DNA from: Actinomadura rifamycini DSM 43936
GTDB taxonomy: Bacteria > Actinomycetota > Actinomycetes > Streptosporangiales > Streptosporangiaceae
Assembly (NCBI RefSeq): GCF_000425065.1
Contig: NZ_AULB01000003.1
Span: 434,001 to 498,000 of the forward strand
Length of the DNA: 64,000 nt
Direction: 5' to 3'
In this document: piece by piece, positions 43,372 to 51,620 of the stretch
Layout of the letters: each line of letters starts with the position of its first letter
Numbering within the stretch: the first letter of the stretch is position 1
The notes under the pieces: generated by a model
Seen by the model: only the letters and a program-made list of their open reading frames with translations
The model's database searches: none
Told to the model about the DNA's origin: nothing
Translations under genes and position numbers: made by a program

Positions 43372-44276
43372 ATGCCTTTCCACCTCATCGTCGGCCGGGG
43401 CGCCACCGCCTCGGCCACCGCGCGCCTCCTCGCCGACGGCGGCGACCGCGTCCGGATGGTGTCGCGCAGCGGCGCCGGACCCGACCACCCCGGCGTCGAG
43501 CGGATCGCGCTGGACGCGACCGACGCCGACGCCCTGTCCCGCGCCGCCGAGGGCGCCGCCACCGTCGTCAACACCGCCGCCCCCGCCTACACCACCTGGC
43601 CGGAGGCGCTGCCGCCGCTGTTCGACGCGATGCTCACGGCCGCCGAGCGGTCCGGCGGGAACTACGTCATGCTCGGCAACCTGTACGGGTACGGCCCGGT
43701 CGACGGGACGCTCACCGAGGAGCACCCGCTCGCGGCGGCCGGCCCCAAGGGACGGGTCCGCGCGCGGATGTGGCTCCGCGCGAAGGAGGCCCACGACGCC
43801 GGCCGCGTCCGCGCCGCCGAGGTCCGCGCCGGGCAGTTCCTCGGCGCCGGCGCGTACTCGATCTTCTCGCTGCTCGTGCTGCCCAAGGTGCTCGCCGGAC
43901 GCCTCGCCCTCGTGCCCGCCGCACCGGACGTCCCGCACCCCTTCACGGCCGTCGGCGACGCCGCCCGCGCCCTCGTCGCCGTCGCCCGCTCCGCGGACGG
44001 CTGGGGCCGCGCCTGGCACGCCCCGGTGATCACGGCGTCCGTGCGGGAGGCCGCCGGACGGCTGGCCGCGCTGGCCGGCGCGCCCGAGCCGCGCCTCGCG
44101 TCCATGACCGACCGCGAACTCACCCTCCTCGGCCTCGGCGACCCCTTCTGGGAGGAGCTCTGGGAGACCGACCACATGGCGCGCCGCCCGCTCTCCGTCG
44201 ACGCCTCCGCCCTCGCCGAGCGGTTCGGCGTCGAGGCGTCGCCGCTGGACGGCGTCCTCGAGGAGATGCTTCCGGC

Positions 44277-44286
<10 letters not shown>
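43372..44286 (+). CDS. NAD(P)-binding epimerase/reductase-like protein (extended SDR family)
   Basis: A 304-residue Rossmann-fold protein. The N-terminal FHLIVGRGATASATARLLADGG is a variant of the GxxGxxG motif, and NLYGYGPVDGTLTEEHPLAAAGPKGRVRARMW contains a YGYG in place of the classical YxxxK, followed by RARMW. It looks like an NAD-dependent epimerase/dehydratase or NmrA-type protein. AGGGAGAACC precedes the ATG. The gene is divergent from the GlxA-type regulator across 122 bp and probably its target. Its 3' end overlaps the convergent GH3 gene by 10 bp. Confidence 0.8.
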
Positions 44287-46232
<1,946 letters not shown>

Positions 46233-46237
46233 GCGGC

Positions 46238-46247
46238 GAAGCGTTTC
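46238..46247. promoter_or_regulatory. Possible LacI half-symmetric site before the second GH3 gene
   Basis: On the minus strand GAAACGCTTC is a 10-bp dyad with one mismatch; it shares the CGCTTC half with the TCGAAGCGCTTCGA operators. It lies only 6 bp from the GH3 start codon. As a degenerate site it is weak evidence. Confidence 0.3.
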
Positions 46248-46309
46248 CGCGGACGATCAATCTCAACGCAACCGAATGCCACCACCTGGGCAATATCTGA
46301 CGGTGCCGA

Positions 46310-46332
46310 CCGGATGAATGCCAACAATCCGG
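46310..46332. terminator. Hairpin after the tRNA array
   Basis: A perfect 6-bp stem CCGGAT/ATCCGG with an 11-nt loop lies 8 bp downstream of the last tRNA of the minus-strand array. It may end that transcript or serve as a processing signal. It is not tRNA-shaped. Confidence 0.4.
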
Positions 46333-46340
46333 ACATTCAG

Positions 46341-46414
46341 GGCGACCGCCCGGTATCGAACCGAGGACCTCCGGGACCACAACCCGGCGTGCAGACCACC
46401 ACACCACGGACGCC
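46341..46414 (-). tRNA. tRNA-His (GUG), divergent
   Basis: The 74-nt sequence folds as a cloverleaf: acceptor stem with 6 of 7 pairs (a T-T mismatch at pair 4-69), D stem GTGT/GCAC, anticodon stem CCGGG/CCCGG with loop TTGTGGT (anticodon GTG), 5-nt variable loop, and T stem CTCGG/CCGGG with loop TTCGATA. A G precedes position 1 and the discriminator is C, the G-1:C73 identity pair of histidine tRNAs. CCA is not encoded. Differences from the standard bacterial D loop suggest a specialised or horizontally acquired gene. Confidence 0.68.
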
Positions 46415-46433
46415 ACGCCCCCTACCGGGGCAA

Positions 46434-46506
46434 TGCCGGATGCAGGAATCGAACCTACCTATAGCGACTTATGAGATCGCCGAATGCACCAGCATTCCTA
46501 TCCGGC
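46434..46506 (-). tRNA. tRNA-Met (CAU), elongator type; tRNA-Ile2 possible
   Basis: A 73-nt cloverleaf: perfect 7-bp acceptor GCCGGAT/ATCCGGC, discriminator A, anticodon stem GCGAT/GTCGC with loop CTCATAA (anticodon CAT), 5-nt variable loop, T stem GTAGG/CCTGC with loop TTCGATT. Position 8 is A rather than the near-universal U8, and the D stem is AT-rich. The G1-C72 pair excludes the initiator type. A CAT anticodon can also belong to tRNA-Ile modified to lysidine; acceptor features favour Met. CCA is not encoded. It starts 1 nt after the end of tRNA-Ser. Confidence 0.75.
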
Positions 46507-46507
46507 G

Positions 46508-46590
46508 CGGAGGGTGCGGGATTCGAACTCGCGCAGGTGACCCTGACCACGGCTTAGCAAGCCGGTGCCTTACCGCTCGGCCAACCCTCC
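46508..46590 (-). tRNA. tRNA-Ser (GCU)
   Basis: An 83-nt type II tRNA: acceptor GGAGGGT/ACCCTCC with discriminator G, D arm GCCGAGCGGTAAGGC, anticodon loop TTGCTAA (anticodon GCT, reading AGC and AGU), a long variable arm with GGT/ACC, and a T arm around GAGTTCGAATCCC. Mismatches occur at 27-43 (C-T) and in the T stem (A-C), unusual for a housekeeping tRNA. No CCA is encoded. It is the first tRNA of the array, directly behind the terminator at 46603-46627. Confidence 0.85.
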
Positions 46591-46602
46591 GGGAAAACAA
46601 AA

Positions 46603-46627
46603 GACCGCCCGTGGTCTGCGGGCGGTC
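46603..46627 (-). terminator. Intrinsic terminator between leader ORF and tRNA array
   Basis: On the minus strand GACCGCCCG (46627-46619) pairs with CGGGCGGTC (46611-46603) across a 7-nt loop, followed at once by TTTTGTTTT. This is a textbook intrinsic terminator, rare in such GC-rich DNA. It lies 18 nt after the leader ORF stop and 12 nt before tRNA-Ser, so the tRNAs are made only by readthrough or antitermination unless they have their own promoter, of which none is seen. Confidence 0.85.
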
Positions 46628-46645
46628 GACGGACGAACGTGCTCG

Positions 46646-46708
46646 TCACGTCCCTCCGAGGCTCCCGAGACCGGGGTGGCTGCGGCTGTGCATTCGGTGT
46701 CGGCGCAT
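46646..46708 (-). CDS. 20-codon leader ORF upstream of the tRNA array
   Basis: ATG 46708 follows an AGGGGAG ribosome site at 8 nt and the ORF closes with TGA. The peptide has three His (all CAC), three Ser (all AGC), two Met and four Arg among 20 residues; codons 4-11 read H-R-M-H-S-R-S-H. The three downstream tRNAs read exactly the His, Ser (AGC) and Met codons. A 5-bp GACGA/TCGTC hairpin overlaps the stop codon, then comes the terminator. The arrangement is that of a transcription-attenuation leader. The ribosome site and stop are plain; the function is inference. Confidence 0.6.
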   Translation of the reverse strand: MRRHRMHSRSHPGLGSLGGT

Positions 46709-46746
46709 CGCTTTCTCCCCTCCCGCTCTCGTTCGCTTGCACACCC

Positions 46747-46775
46747 ATGATGCCCCCGCGCCATTGCTGACGCAA
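46747..46775 (-). promoter_or_regulatory. Promoter of the leader-tRNA transcript
   Basis: Read on the minus strand, -35 TTGCGT (46775-46770), a 17-bp spacer and -10 CATCAT (46752-46747) precede the leader ORF. The expected start site is about 30 nt before the leader ATG. This is the only reasonable promoter in front of the tRNA array. Confidence 0.5.
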
Positions 46776-46858
46776 GCCTTTTCTGGGACGCCCCCGGAAC
46801 TGCGGAGCCGCCTTTTTCCCGGCACGCGCCGCCCCGCCCGGCGGCGCGGAATGTGTCA

Positions 46859-46875
46859 CCGGTCACCGTGACCGG
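46859..46875. promoter_or_regulatory. 17-bp palindrome upstream of a small ORF
   Basis: CCGGTCACCGTGACCGG is a perfect dyad with 8-bp arms around one C. It lies 39 bp upstream of the ATG at 46915, between the divergent tRNA-leader promoter and the small protein gene. The GTGACC/GGTCAC arms also appear between the promoter boxes of the cebE promoter (589-602). A dimeric regulator site is likely; its owner is unknown. Confidence 0.5.
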
Positions 46876-46914
46876 GGCGGCGGCGCGGAAGCGTGGCGGC
46901 GGGCGCGCCTTAGG

Positions 46915-47259
46915 ATGTGCACGGAAGGCGGTGGACGTTTGGACGAGCGCGGCAGGGGAACGTGCGGCGACCCGATCGACTACCCGCCCGTCGGCTGCCT
47001 CTACGAGGTGCGCTACACGCTCGGCCCGCACGGCGCGGGCACCGTGCAGTTCCCCGACGAGTTCGCGCTGGGCCGCTGGTTCACCGCGATGGCCGCCGAG
47101 GGCCTGTTCGCCCCGGAGGACTTCACCGTCCCGGACGAGGACGGCCGCAACGGCTACCGGATCTTCTGCGTCACCGGCGGCGGCGGCCGCACGGAGATCA
47201 GCTACTTCCATCCGCGGCTCGTCCGGGGCCGGATCGAGGGCCGCCGGCGCCGCCGCTGA
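46915..47259 (+). CDS. Small hypothetical protein
   Basis: A 114-residue protein from the ATG at 46915, or 106 residues from a TTG at 46939 that has a GGAAGG ribosome site 10 nt upstream. A TTAGGAT -10-like sequence overlaps the ATG, which favours the TTG start. The core (GCLYEVRYTLGPHGAGTVQFPDEFALGRWFTAMAAEGLFAPEDFTVPDEDGRNGYRIFCVTGGG) looks like a small mixed alpha/beta domain with acidic loops; the C-terminus ends in an Arg run. No family is recognised. It is divergent from the leader-tRNA unit. Confidence 0.6.
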   Translation: MCTEGGGRLDERGRGTCGDPIDYPPVGCLYEVRYTLGPHGAGTVQFPDEFALGRWFTAMAAEGLFAPEDFTVPDEDGRNGYRIFCVTGGGGRTEISYFHPRLVRGRIEGRRRRR

Positions 47260-47377
47260 GCCCGTCCCCCGCCGCGCCGGTGCCGCGTCTGGAGGGGGTC
47301 CTGGAGCGGCTCGGCGAGCACGGCGAGACCGACTCCCGCATCGTGCTGTCCACCGCGTACGACGGGCGGCGGGCGGG

Positions 47378-48205
47378 TCAGCCGGGCGCGCGGGCGCTGA
47401 TCCGGCTCCGCGGGACGATCGGGACCGTGCCGCCGCGCTCGACGCTGCGGAGGCGGGCGTCCATGCCGCGCCGGTGGAGTTCGCCCTCGAAGTCCGACAG
47501 CGGCGACTTGAACACGGTGTAGTCGTCGTAGTGGACGGGCACGACGGTGGCGCAGCCGGACGTGCTGAGCCAGCGGGCGCCCTGCCGTCCGTCCATCGTG
47601 ACGGTGAGCAGGCCGAGCAGCTTCGTTCCGCCCAGGTGGACGACGCCCGCGTCGATCCGCGGGTACCTGCGGGCGATCTCGGCGACGGCGTCGTGCATGA
47701 GCGTGTCGCCGCTGATGTACATGCGGAGTTCGGGGTCGCCGGCGCGCGGGCCGAACTCCAGCAGGGCGCCCATGACGGGCGGCAGGGCGTGCCGCAGCGG
47801 GCCGGGCGCGTGCCGTCCGGGCATCGCGGTGACGGTGACGCGGTGGTCGCCCTTGACGAGCGGCTGGCCCTCCCAGGTCCGCAGGCCGACGGCCTCCCGG
47901 AAGCCGCGGCCGTTCAGCGTCCGGGCGGCGGCGCCGGTGGTGAGGACGGGCAGGCCGCGGTCGAGGTGCCTTTCGGCGACGGGGTCCCAGTGGTCGTCGT
48001 GCAGGTGGGACAGGACGACGGCGTCGACGGCGGGCAGGTCGTCCACGGTGATCGCGGGGTCGCGGAGGCGTTCGCTGGAGAGGCCGTAGCCGAGGTACGC
48101 GCGGTCGCCGCGGCGCAGGAAGTTCGGATCGGTGAGCAGCGTGAACGGCCCGTACCGGATGATGGTCGTGGCGTTCCCGATGAAGGTCAGTGTCGCGTCG
48201 GGCAT
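47378..48205 (-). CDS. Metallo-beta-lactamase-fold hydrolase (UlaG/RomA-like)
   Basis: A 275-residue MBL-fold protein. LSHLHDDHWD is the metal-binding HxHxDH motif, with later ligands in RHAPG, YISGDTLMHD and VPVHYDDYTVFKSPL. The sequence is in the family of lactonase/phosphodiesterase-like enzymes such as UlaG and RomA. The substrate is not known. The ATG at 48205 is preceded by CAGGGGGAACC. It is divergent from the DinB gene across 94 bp containing a large imperfect palindrome. Confidence 0.85.
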   Translation of the reverse strand: MPDATLTFIGNATTIIRYGPFTLLTDPNFLRRGDRAYLGYGLSSERLRDPAITVDDLPAVDAVVLSHLHDDHWDPVAERHLDRGLPVLTTGAAARTLNGRGFREAVGLRTWEGQPLVKGDHRVTVTAMPGRHAPGPLRHALPPVMGALLEFGPRAGDPELRMYISGDTLMHDAVAEIARRYPRIDAGVVHLGGTKLLGLLTVTMDGRQGARWLSTSGCATVVPVHYDDYTVFKSPLSDFEGELHRRGMDARLRSVERGGTVPIVPRSRISARAPG

Positions 48206-48251
48206 GGTTCCCCCTGCGATGGCGAGCCCGTTCCGGCAGGCGCACCCCCTA

Positions 48252-48276
48252 CCCGGATATGTGCCTGCATACCGGG
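48252..48276. promoter_or_regulatory. Imperfect 25-bp palindrome between MBL and DinB genes
   Basis: CCCGGATATG (48252-48261) and GCATACCGGG (48267-48276) are inverted arms with one bulged base, around TGCCT. It lies 24 bp before the DinB start and 47 bp from the MBL start, a good place for a shared operator. Confidence 0.5.
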
Positions 48277-48299
48277 ATCTACTCCGACATAGTGGAACC

Positions 48300-48827
48300 A
48301 TGACGTGGACCGCTCCCACCGTGACCCGCTCCCATCCCTGGGCCGACCACCTGACCGGCGACGAGCGCTCGCTCGCCGACGCCTGGCTCGACCACCACCG
48401 CGAGACGCTGCTGTGGAAGTGCGCCGGGCTGACGGCGGAGCAGCTCAAGCTGCGCTGCGTCGAGCCGTCCGAGCTGTCGCTGCTGGGGCTCGTCCGGCAC
48501 ATGGCGGAGGTCGAGCGCGACTGGTTCCGGACGCGGTTCGCCGGGGAGAAGGTCGAGTACCTGTACGTGTCGGACGACGACCTCGTGGCGGAGTTCCGGG
48601 TCGAGGACGCCGACGCGGAGGCCGACCTGGCCGTGTACACCGCGGAGATCGAGGCGTGCCGGCGGGCGACGGCGGGCCGGTCCCTCGACGAGACCTACCT
48701 CGACCCGCGGCGCGGCGAGGAGATGAGCCTGCGCTGGGTGTACTGGTCGATGGTGGAGGAGTACGCGCGCCACAACGGCCACGCGGACCTGCTGCGCGAG
48801 CGCATCGACGGGAGCACGGGGCACTGA
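48300..48827 (+). CDS. DinB/DUF664-family protein
   Basis: A 175-residue four-helix-bundle protein of the DinB superfamily. SLLGLVRHMAEVERDWFRTRFAG contains the first metal-ligand His, and YARHNGHADLLRERIDG the two C-terminal His ligands (HxxxH). Such proteins are thiol-dependent S-transferases or of unknown activity in actinobacteria, often linked to mycothiol or bacillithiol. The ATG lies 6 bp after a CATAGT -10-like sequence, so the mRNA may be leaderless. Its stop overlaps the presumed CTG start of the MFS gene. Confidence 0.85.
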   Translation: MTWTAPTVTRSHPWADHLTGDERSLADAWLDHHRETLLWKCAGLTAEQLKLRCVEPSELSLLGLVRHMAEVERDWFRTRFAGEKVEYLYVSDDDLVAEFRVEDADAEADLAVYTAEIEACRRATAGRSLDETYLDPRRGEEMSLRWVYWSMVEEYARHNGHADLLRERIDGSTGH

Positions 48828-50206
48828 GGGGCAACGCGATCGTCCTGGGCGTCGTCCTGCTCTCGTCGTTCACGTTCCCGCTGACGATCACGGGGGCGTC
48901 GGTGGCGCTGCCGGACATCCGGGACGACCTCGGCGCCGGGCTGACCGCGTCGCAGTGGGTGATCACCGGGTACAACGCGTGCTTCGCGAGCTTCCTGGTC
49001 GCGATGGGCTCGCTCGCGGACGTCGCGGGCCGGCGGCGCATCTTCATCGGCGGCGTGGCCCTGTTCTGCGCGACGGGCCTCGCCGCGGCGGCGTCCCGGG
49101 ACGTGCTGACGCTGAACGCGGTGCGGGCGCTCGGCGGCGTGGGCGCCGCGGCGGCCGCGACGGGCGGGTCGGCGATCCTGGCGGCGACGTTCCACGGGGC
49201 GGCGCGGACGCGGGCGTTCGGGGCGCTCGGGACCGTGCTCGGCATGGGCCTGGCGTTCGGGCCGACGGTCGGCGGGCTGCTGGTGGAGACGCTGGGCTGG
49301 CGGGCCGCGTTCGGGGTGCCGGCGGCCGTCGCGGGGCTGGTGCTGGTGCTCGTCCCGGTGCTGCCCGGGGCGCGGGGCGACGCCGGACGGCGCATCGACT
49401 GGGCGGGCGCGGGGCTGTTCACGGCCGCGCTGCTGGCGCTGATCACCTCGATCGTGGAGGGCGGCGAGCGCGGGTTCGGCGGCCCGCTCGTGCTGGGCGG
49501 CTTCGCGGCGGCGGGGGCGCTGGCGGCGGCGTTCGTCGCGGTGGAGCGGCGCGCGGACGACCCGATGTTCGAGCTCGGGCTGCTCGCGAACCCGAAGTTC
49601 TCGTCGTACGCGGTGGCGGCGGGGTCGATCGTGTTCGTGCTGGTGCCGCTGCTGGTGTACCTGCCGTCGTACCTGATCGCCGTGGTGGGGCTGGACGCGG
49701 GCGAGGCGGGCGTGTGGCTGCTGATGCTGACGGCGCCGACCGTGGTGCTGCCGATGGCCGGGACGGCGCTCGCCAAGCGGCTCCCGGCGGGCGCCGTGGT
49801 GGCCGGGTCGGTGGCGGTGACGGGCGTGGGCGCGCTGCTGCTGGTGACGATCGGGCCGGGCAGCACGCCGTGGGCGCTGGCCGTGCCGCTGGCGCTGACC
49901 GGGGCCGGGTTCGGGCTGTCCACCGGGCTGCTGGACGGCCTGGCGGTGACGGTCGTGCGGCCGGAGCAGGCCGGGACGGCGGCCGGGATGTTCTCGACGG
50001 CGCGGCTGGCCACCGAGACCGTCGGGATCGCGGTGGTGGGCGCGGCGCTCGCGGCGCTCAGCGGGGACCGGCTGACCGGGTCGCACTACACCGACGCGCT
50101 GCGGATCGTCTGCGCGGCGCTGGCGCTGTTCGCGGCGGCCGCGACCGCGTGCGTCCTCGGGCTGTCACGCAAACCTGTCGGGCACGGTGCGGCGCCGGGT
50201 GGTTGA
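48824..50206 (+). CDS. MFS transporter, DHA2 drug-exporter type
   Basis: A 460-residue membrane protein with about 14 predicted helices. SQWVITGYNACFASFLVAMGSLADVAGRRRIFIGG is the conserved loop 2-3 motif A (GxLaDrxGrrr) of drug:H+ antiporters; GTVLGMGLAFGPTVGGLLVETLGWRAAFGVP is motif C. It probably exports a hydrophobic compound. No ATG, GTG or TTG occurs at the right place; the best start is CTG 48824 overlapping the DinB stop (CTGA), with GGAG 9 bp upstream. Coupling to the DinB gene is therefore likely. Confidence 0.83.
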   Translation: MRGNAIVLGVVLLSSFTFPLTITGASVALPDIRDDLGAGLTASQWVITGYNACFASFLVAMGSLADVAGRRRIFIGGVALFCATGLAAAASRDVLTLNAVRALGGVGAAAAATGGSAILAATFHGAARTRAFGALGTVLGMGLAFGPTVGGLLVETLGWRAAFGVPAAVAGLVLVLVPVLPGARGDAGRRIDWAGAGLFTAALLALITSIVEGGERGFGGPLVLGGFAAAGALAAAFVAVERRADDPMFELGLLANPKFSSYAVAAGSIVFVLVPLLVYLPSYLIAVVGLDAGEAGVWLLMLTAPTVVLPMAGTALAKRLPAGAVVAGSVAVTGVGALLLVTIGPGSTPWALAVPLALTGAGFGLSTGLLDGLAVTVVRPEQAGTAAGMFSTARLATETVGIAVVGAALAALSGDRLTGSHYTDALRIVCAALALFAAAATACVLGLSRKPVGHGAAPGG

Positions 50207-50214
50207 CTGTCCGG

Positions 50215-51147
50215 GTGCAGACCGAAACCCCCCAGTCAGCTCCGGCCGCCCGGTCCGCGCTGTTCGCCCGGCTCGTCGAGATCGGCGGCGGCCCGCCGGA
50301 CGCGGCGGCCGCGGCGGCCGCGGCGGTGACGCTCTACGACCGGCACGGCGTGCTGGTGGTGCGGGTCGGCGACGTCGCGGTCAAGGCGCACCAGCCCGAC
50401 CGGGAGCTCGGGCCGGAGTTCGCCGACCGGATCCGGCTGGCGGCGGCGCTGCCGCACATCCTGCTGGGCCCGGCCGGGCCTCCGGTCGACGCGGACGGCC
50501 GGACGGTGACCGTCGCGCCCTACGGGGAGCCGGTGGACCCGGCGCGGGACCTGCCGTGGGAGGAGGGCGCGCGGCTGCTCGCCGCGCTGCACCGGGTGCC
50601 CGTCCCGGCCGGCGCGCCGTCCTGGGGGCGTCCGGAGCGGGTCGCGCGGCTGGTCGGGCGGCTCGGGGCGGGACCGGCGGAGGACGCGGTGCGGCGCGCG
50701 TTCGCCGGGCTGCCCGCGTGGATCCGCGGCGAGGGCGCCGAGCCGCCGCGCGCCCGGGAGTGCGTCGTGCACGGCGACTGGCACCTCGGGCAGATGGTCC
50801 GCGCGCGGGACGGCTGGCGCCTCATCGACATCGAGGACCTGGGCCGCGGCGACCCCGCCTGGGACCTCGCGCGCCCTGCGGCGCTGTACTGCGCCGGCGT
50901 GCTGGACCCGGCCGAGTGGGAGCGGTTCCTCGGCGCCTACCGGGACGCCGGGGGCCCGGCGGTCCCGCCGGACGGCGACCCGTGGGCGGCCCTGGACATA
51001 CCCGCGCGAAGTTTGGCGATCCAGATCGCCGCGACGTGCGTCCAATCCGCGAGGAAGGGCGATCGACCGCTGGACGGACCCGAGGAGGCGATGGTCGACG
51101 CCTGCAGGAGAATGGCCTGCATCGAAATCGGCGGAGAACCGGCATGA
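50215..51147 (+). CDS. Aminoglycoside phosphotransferase-fold kinase
   Basis: A 310-residue APH-family protein. The catalytic loop is VVHGDWHLGQMV (HGDxHxxN with Gln in the last position) and the metal motif IDIEDLGRGDPAWDLARPAAL. VGDVAVKAHQ carries the ATP-binding Lys. This fold phosphorylates antibiotics or small metabolites; the substrate cannot be told. GTG 50215 follows the MFS stop by 8 bp, so it may be in the same transcript as the exporter, suggesting a detoxification or small-molecule role. Confidence 0.8.
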   Translation: MQTETPQSAPAARSALFARLVEIGGGPPDAAAAAAAAVTLYDRHGVLVVRVGDVAVKAHQPDRELGPEFADRIRLAAALPHILLGPAGPPVDADGRTVTVAPYGEPVDPARDLPWEEGARLLAALHRVPVPAGAPSWGRPERVARLVGRLGAGPAEDAVRRAFAGLPAWIRGEGAEPPRARECVVHGDWHLGQMVRARDGWRLIDIEDLGRGDPAWDLARPAALYCAGVLDPAEWERFLGAYRDAGGPAVPPDGDPWAALDIPARSLAIQIAATCVQSARKGDRPLDGPEEAMVDACRRMACIEIGGEPA

Positions 51148-51215
51148 CGTGACGGGGAACCTGCCCTAGATTTAGCCTCTACCTGGGGTTCCATAACGGA
51201 AGGGATGACAACGCG

Positions 51216-51503
51216 ATGCACTGCCCTAAGTGCCGTGGCGTGATGCGGACCTACACCCGGAGCGGCGTTCACATCGAACAGTGTGACGCGTGCCGGGGCA
51301 TTTTCCTCGACTACGGCGAGCTGGAGGCCCTCAGCCAGATGGAGGCCCAGTACCGGGCCGCGCCGCCGGCCGCGCCGGCCGCGCCCGCGACCCCGGGGTG
51401 GAGCGCGCCGGCGGCGGCGCCGCAGGTGCACCACCACCACCATGGCGCGCACCACCACCGCCCCTACGGCGGCAGCGTGTTCCACATGCTGTTCTCCACC
51501 TGA
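51216..51503 (+). CDS. TFIIB-type zinc-ribbon protein with His-rich tail
   Basis: A 95-residue protein. CPKCRGVM and CDACRGIFLDYGELEAL form a zf-TFIIB zinc ribbon (about residues 3-45). A Pro/Ala linker leads to a natural His cluster (VHHHHHGAHHHR) that could bind Ni, Zn or Cu. GGAAGG precedes the ATG by 10 bp. A strong terminator follows 17 bp after the stop, so it is probably monocistronic. Relatives are widespread small proteins of unknown role. Confidence 0.85.
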   Translation: MHCPKCRGVMRTYTRSGVHIEQCDACRGIFLDYGELEALSQMEAQYRAAPPAAPAAPATPGWSAPAAAPQVHHHHHGAHHHRPYGGSVFHMLFST

Positions 51504-51519
51504 CGCCCGCGCACGGCGA

Positions 51520-51570
51520 CGGCCGTGCGGCCCGCTCCTCAGGGGAGCGGCGACCGCACGGCCGCTTTTT
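51520..51570 (+). terminator. Intrinsic terminator after the zinc-ribbon gene
   Basis: An 11-bp stem (51520-51530 with 51554-51564) encloses a second hairpin (CGCTCC/GGAGCG) and is followed by C then five T residues. With the convergent pnkp gene ending at 51621, it may serve both strands. Confidence 0.88.
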
Positions 51571-51620
51571 CGCGCCCGCCTTCCCGTGCCGCCTTCCGTG
51601 CCCGCCGGCCGTGCCCGCCG

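Noticed and set aside
46261..46332. A fourth tRNA after tRNA-His
   Set aside because: A short hairpin and Met-like fragments are visible, but no T arm, anticodon arm or acceptor stem can be built.
47280..47377. Plus-strand frame that reads like the start or remnant of a gene (LEGVLERLGEHG...)
   Set aside because: It continues only into the opposite strand of the MBL gene, has no ribosome site and no recognised family; a decayed fragment is possible but unsupported.
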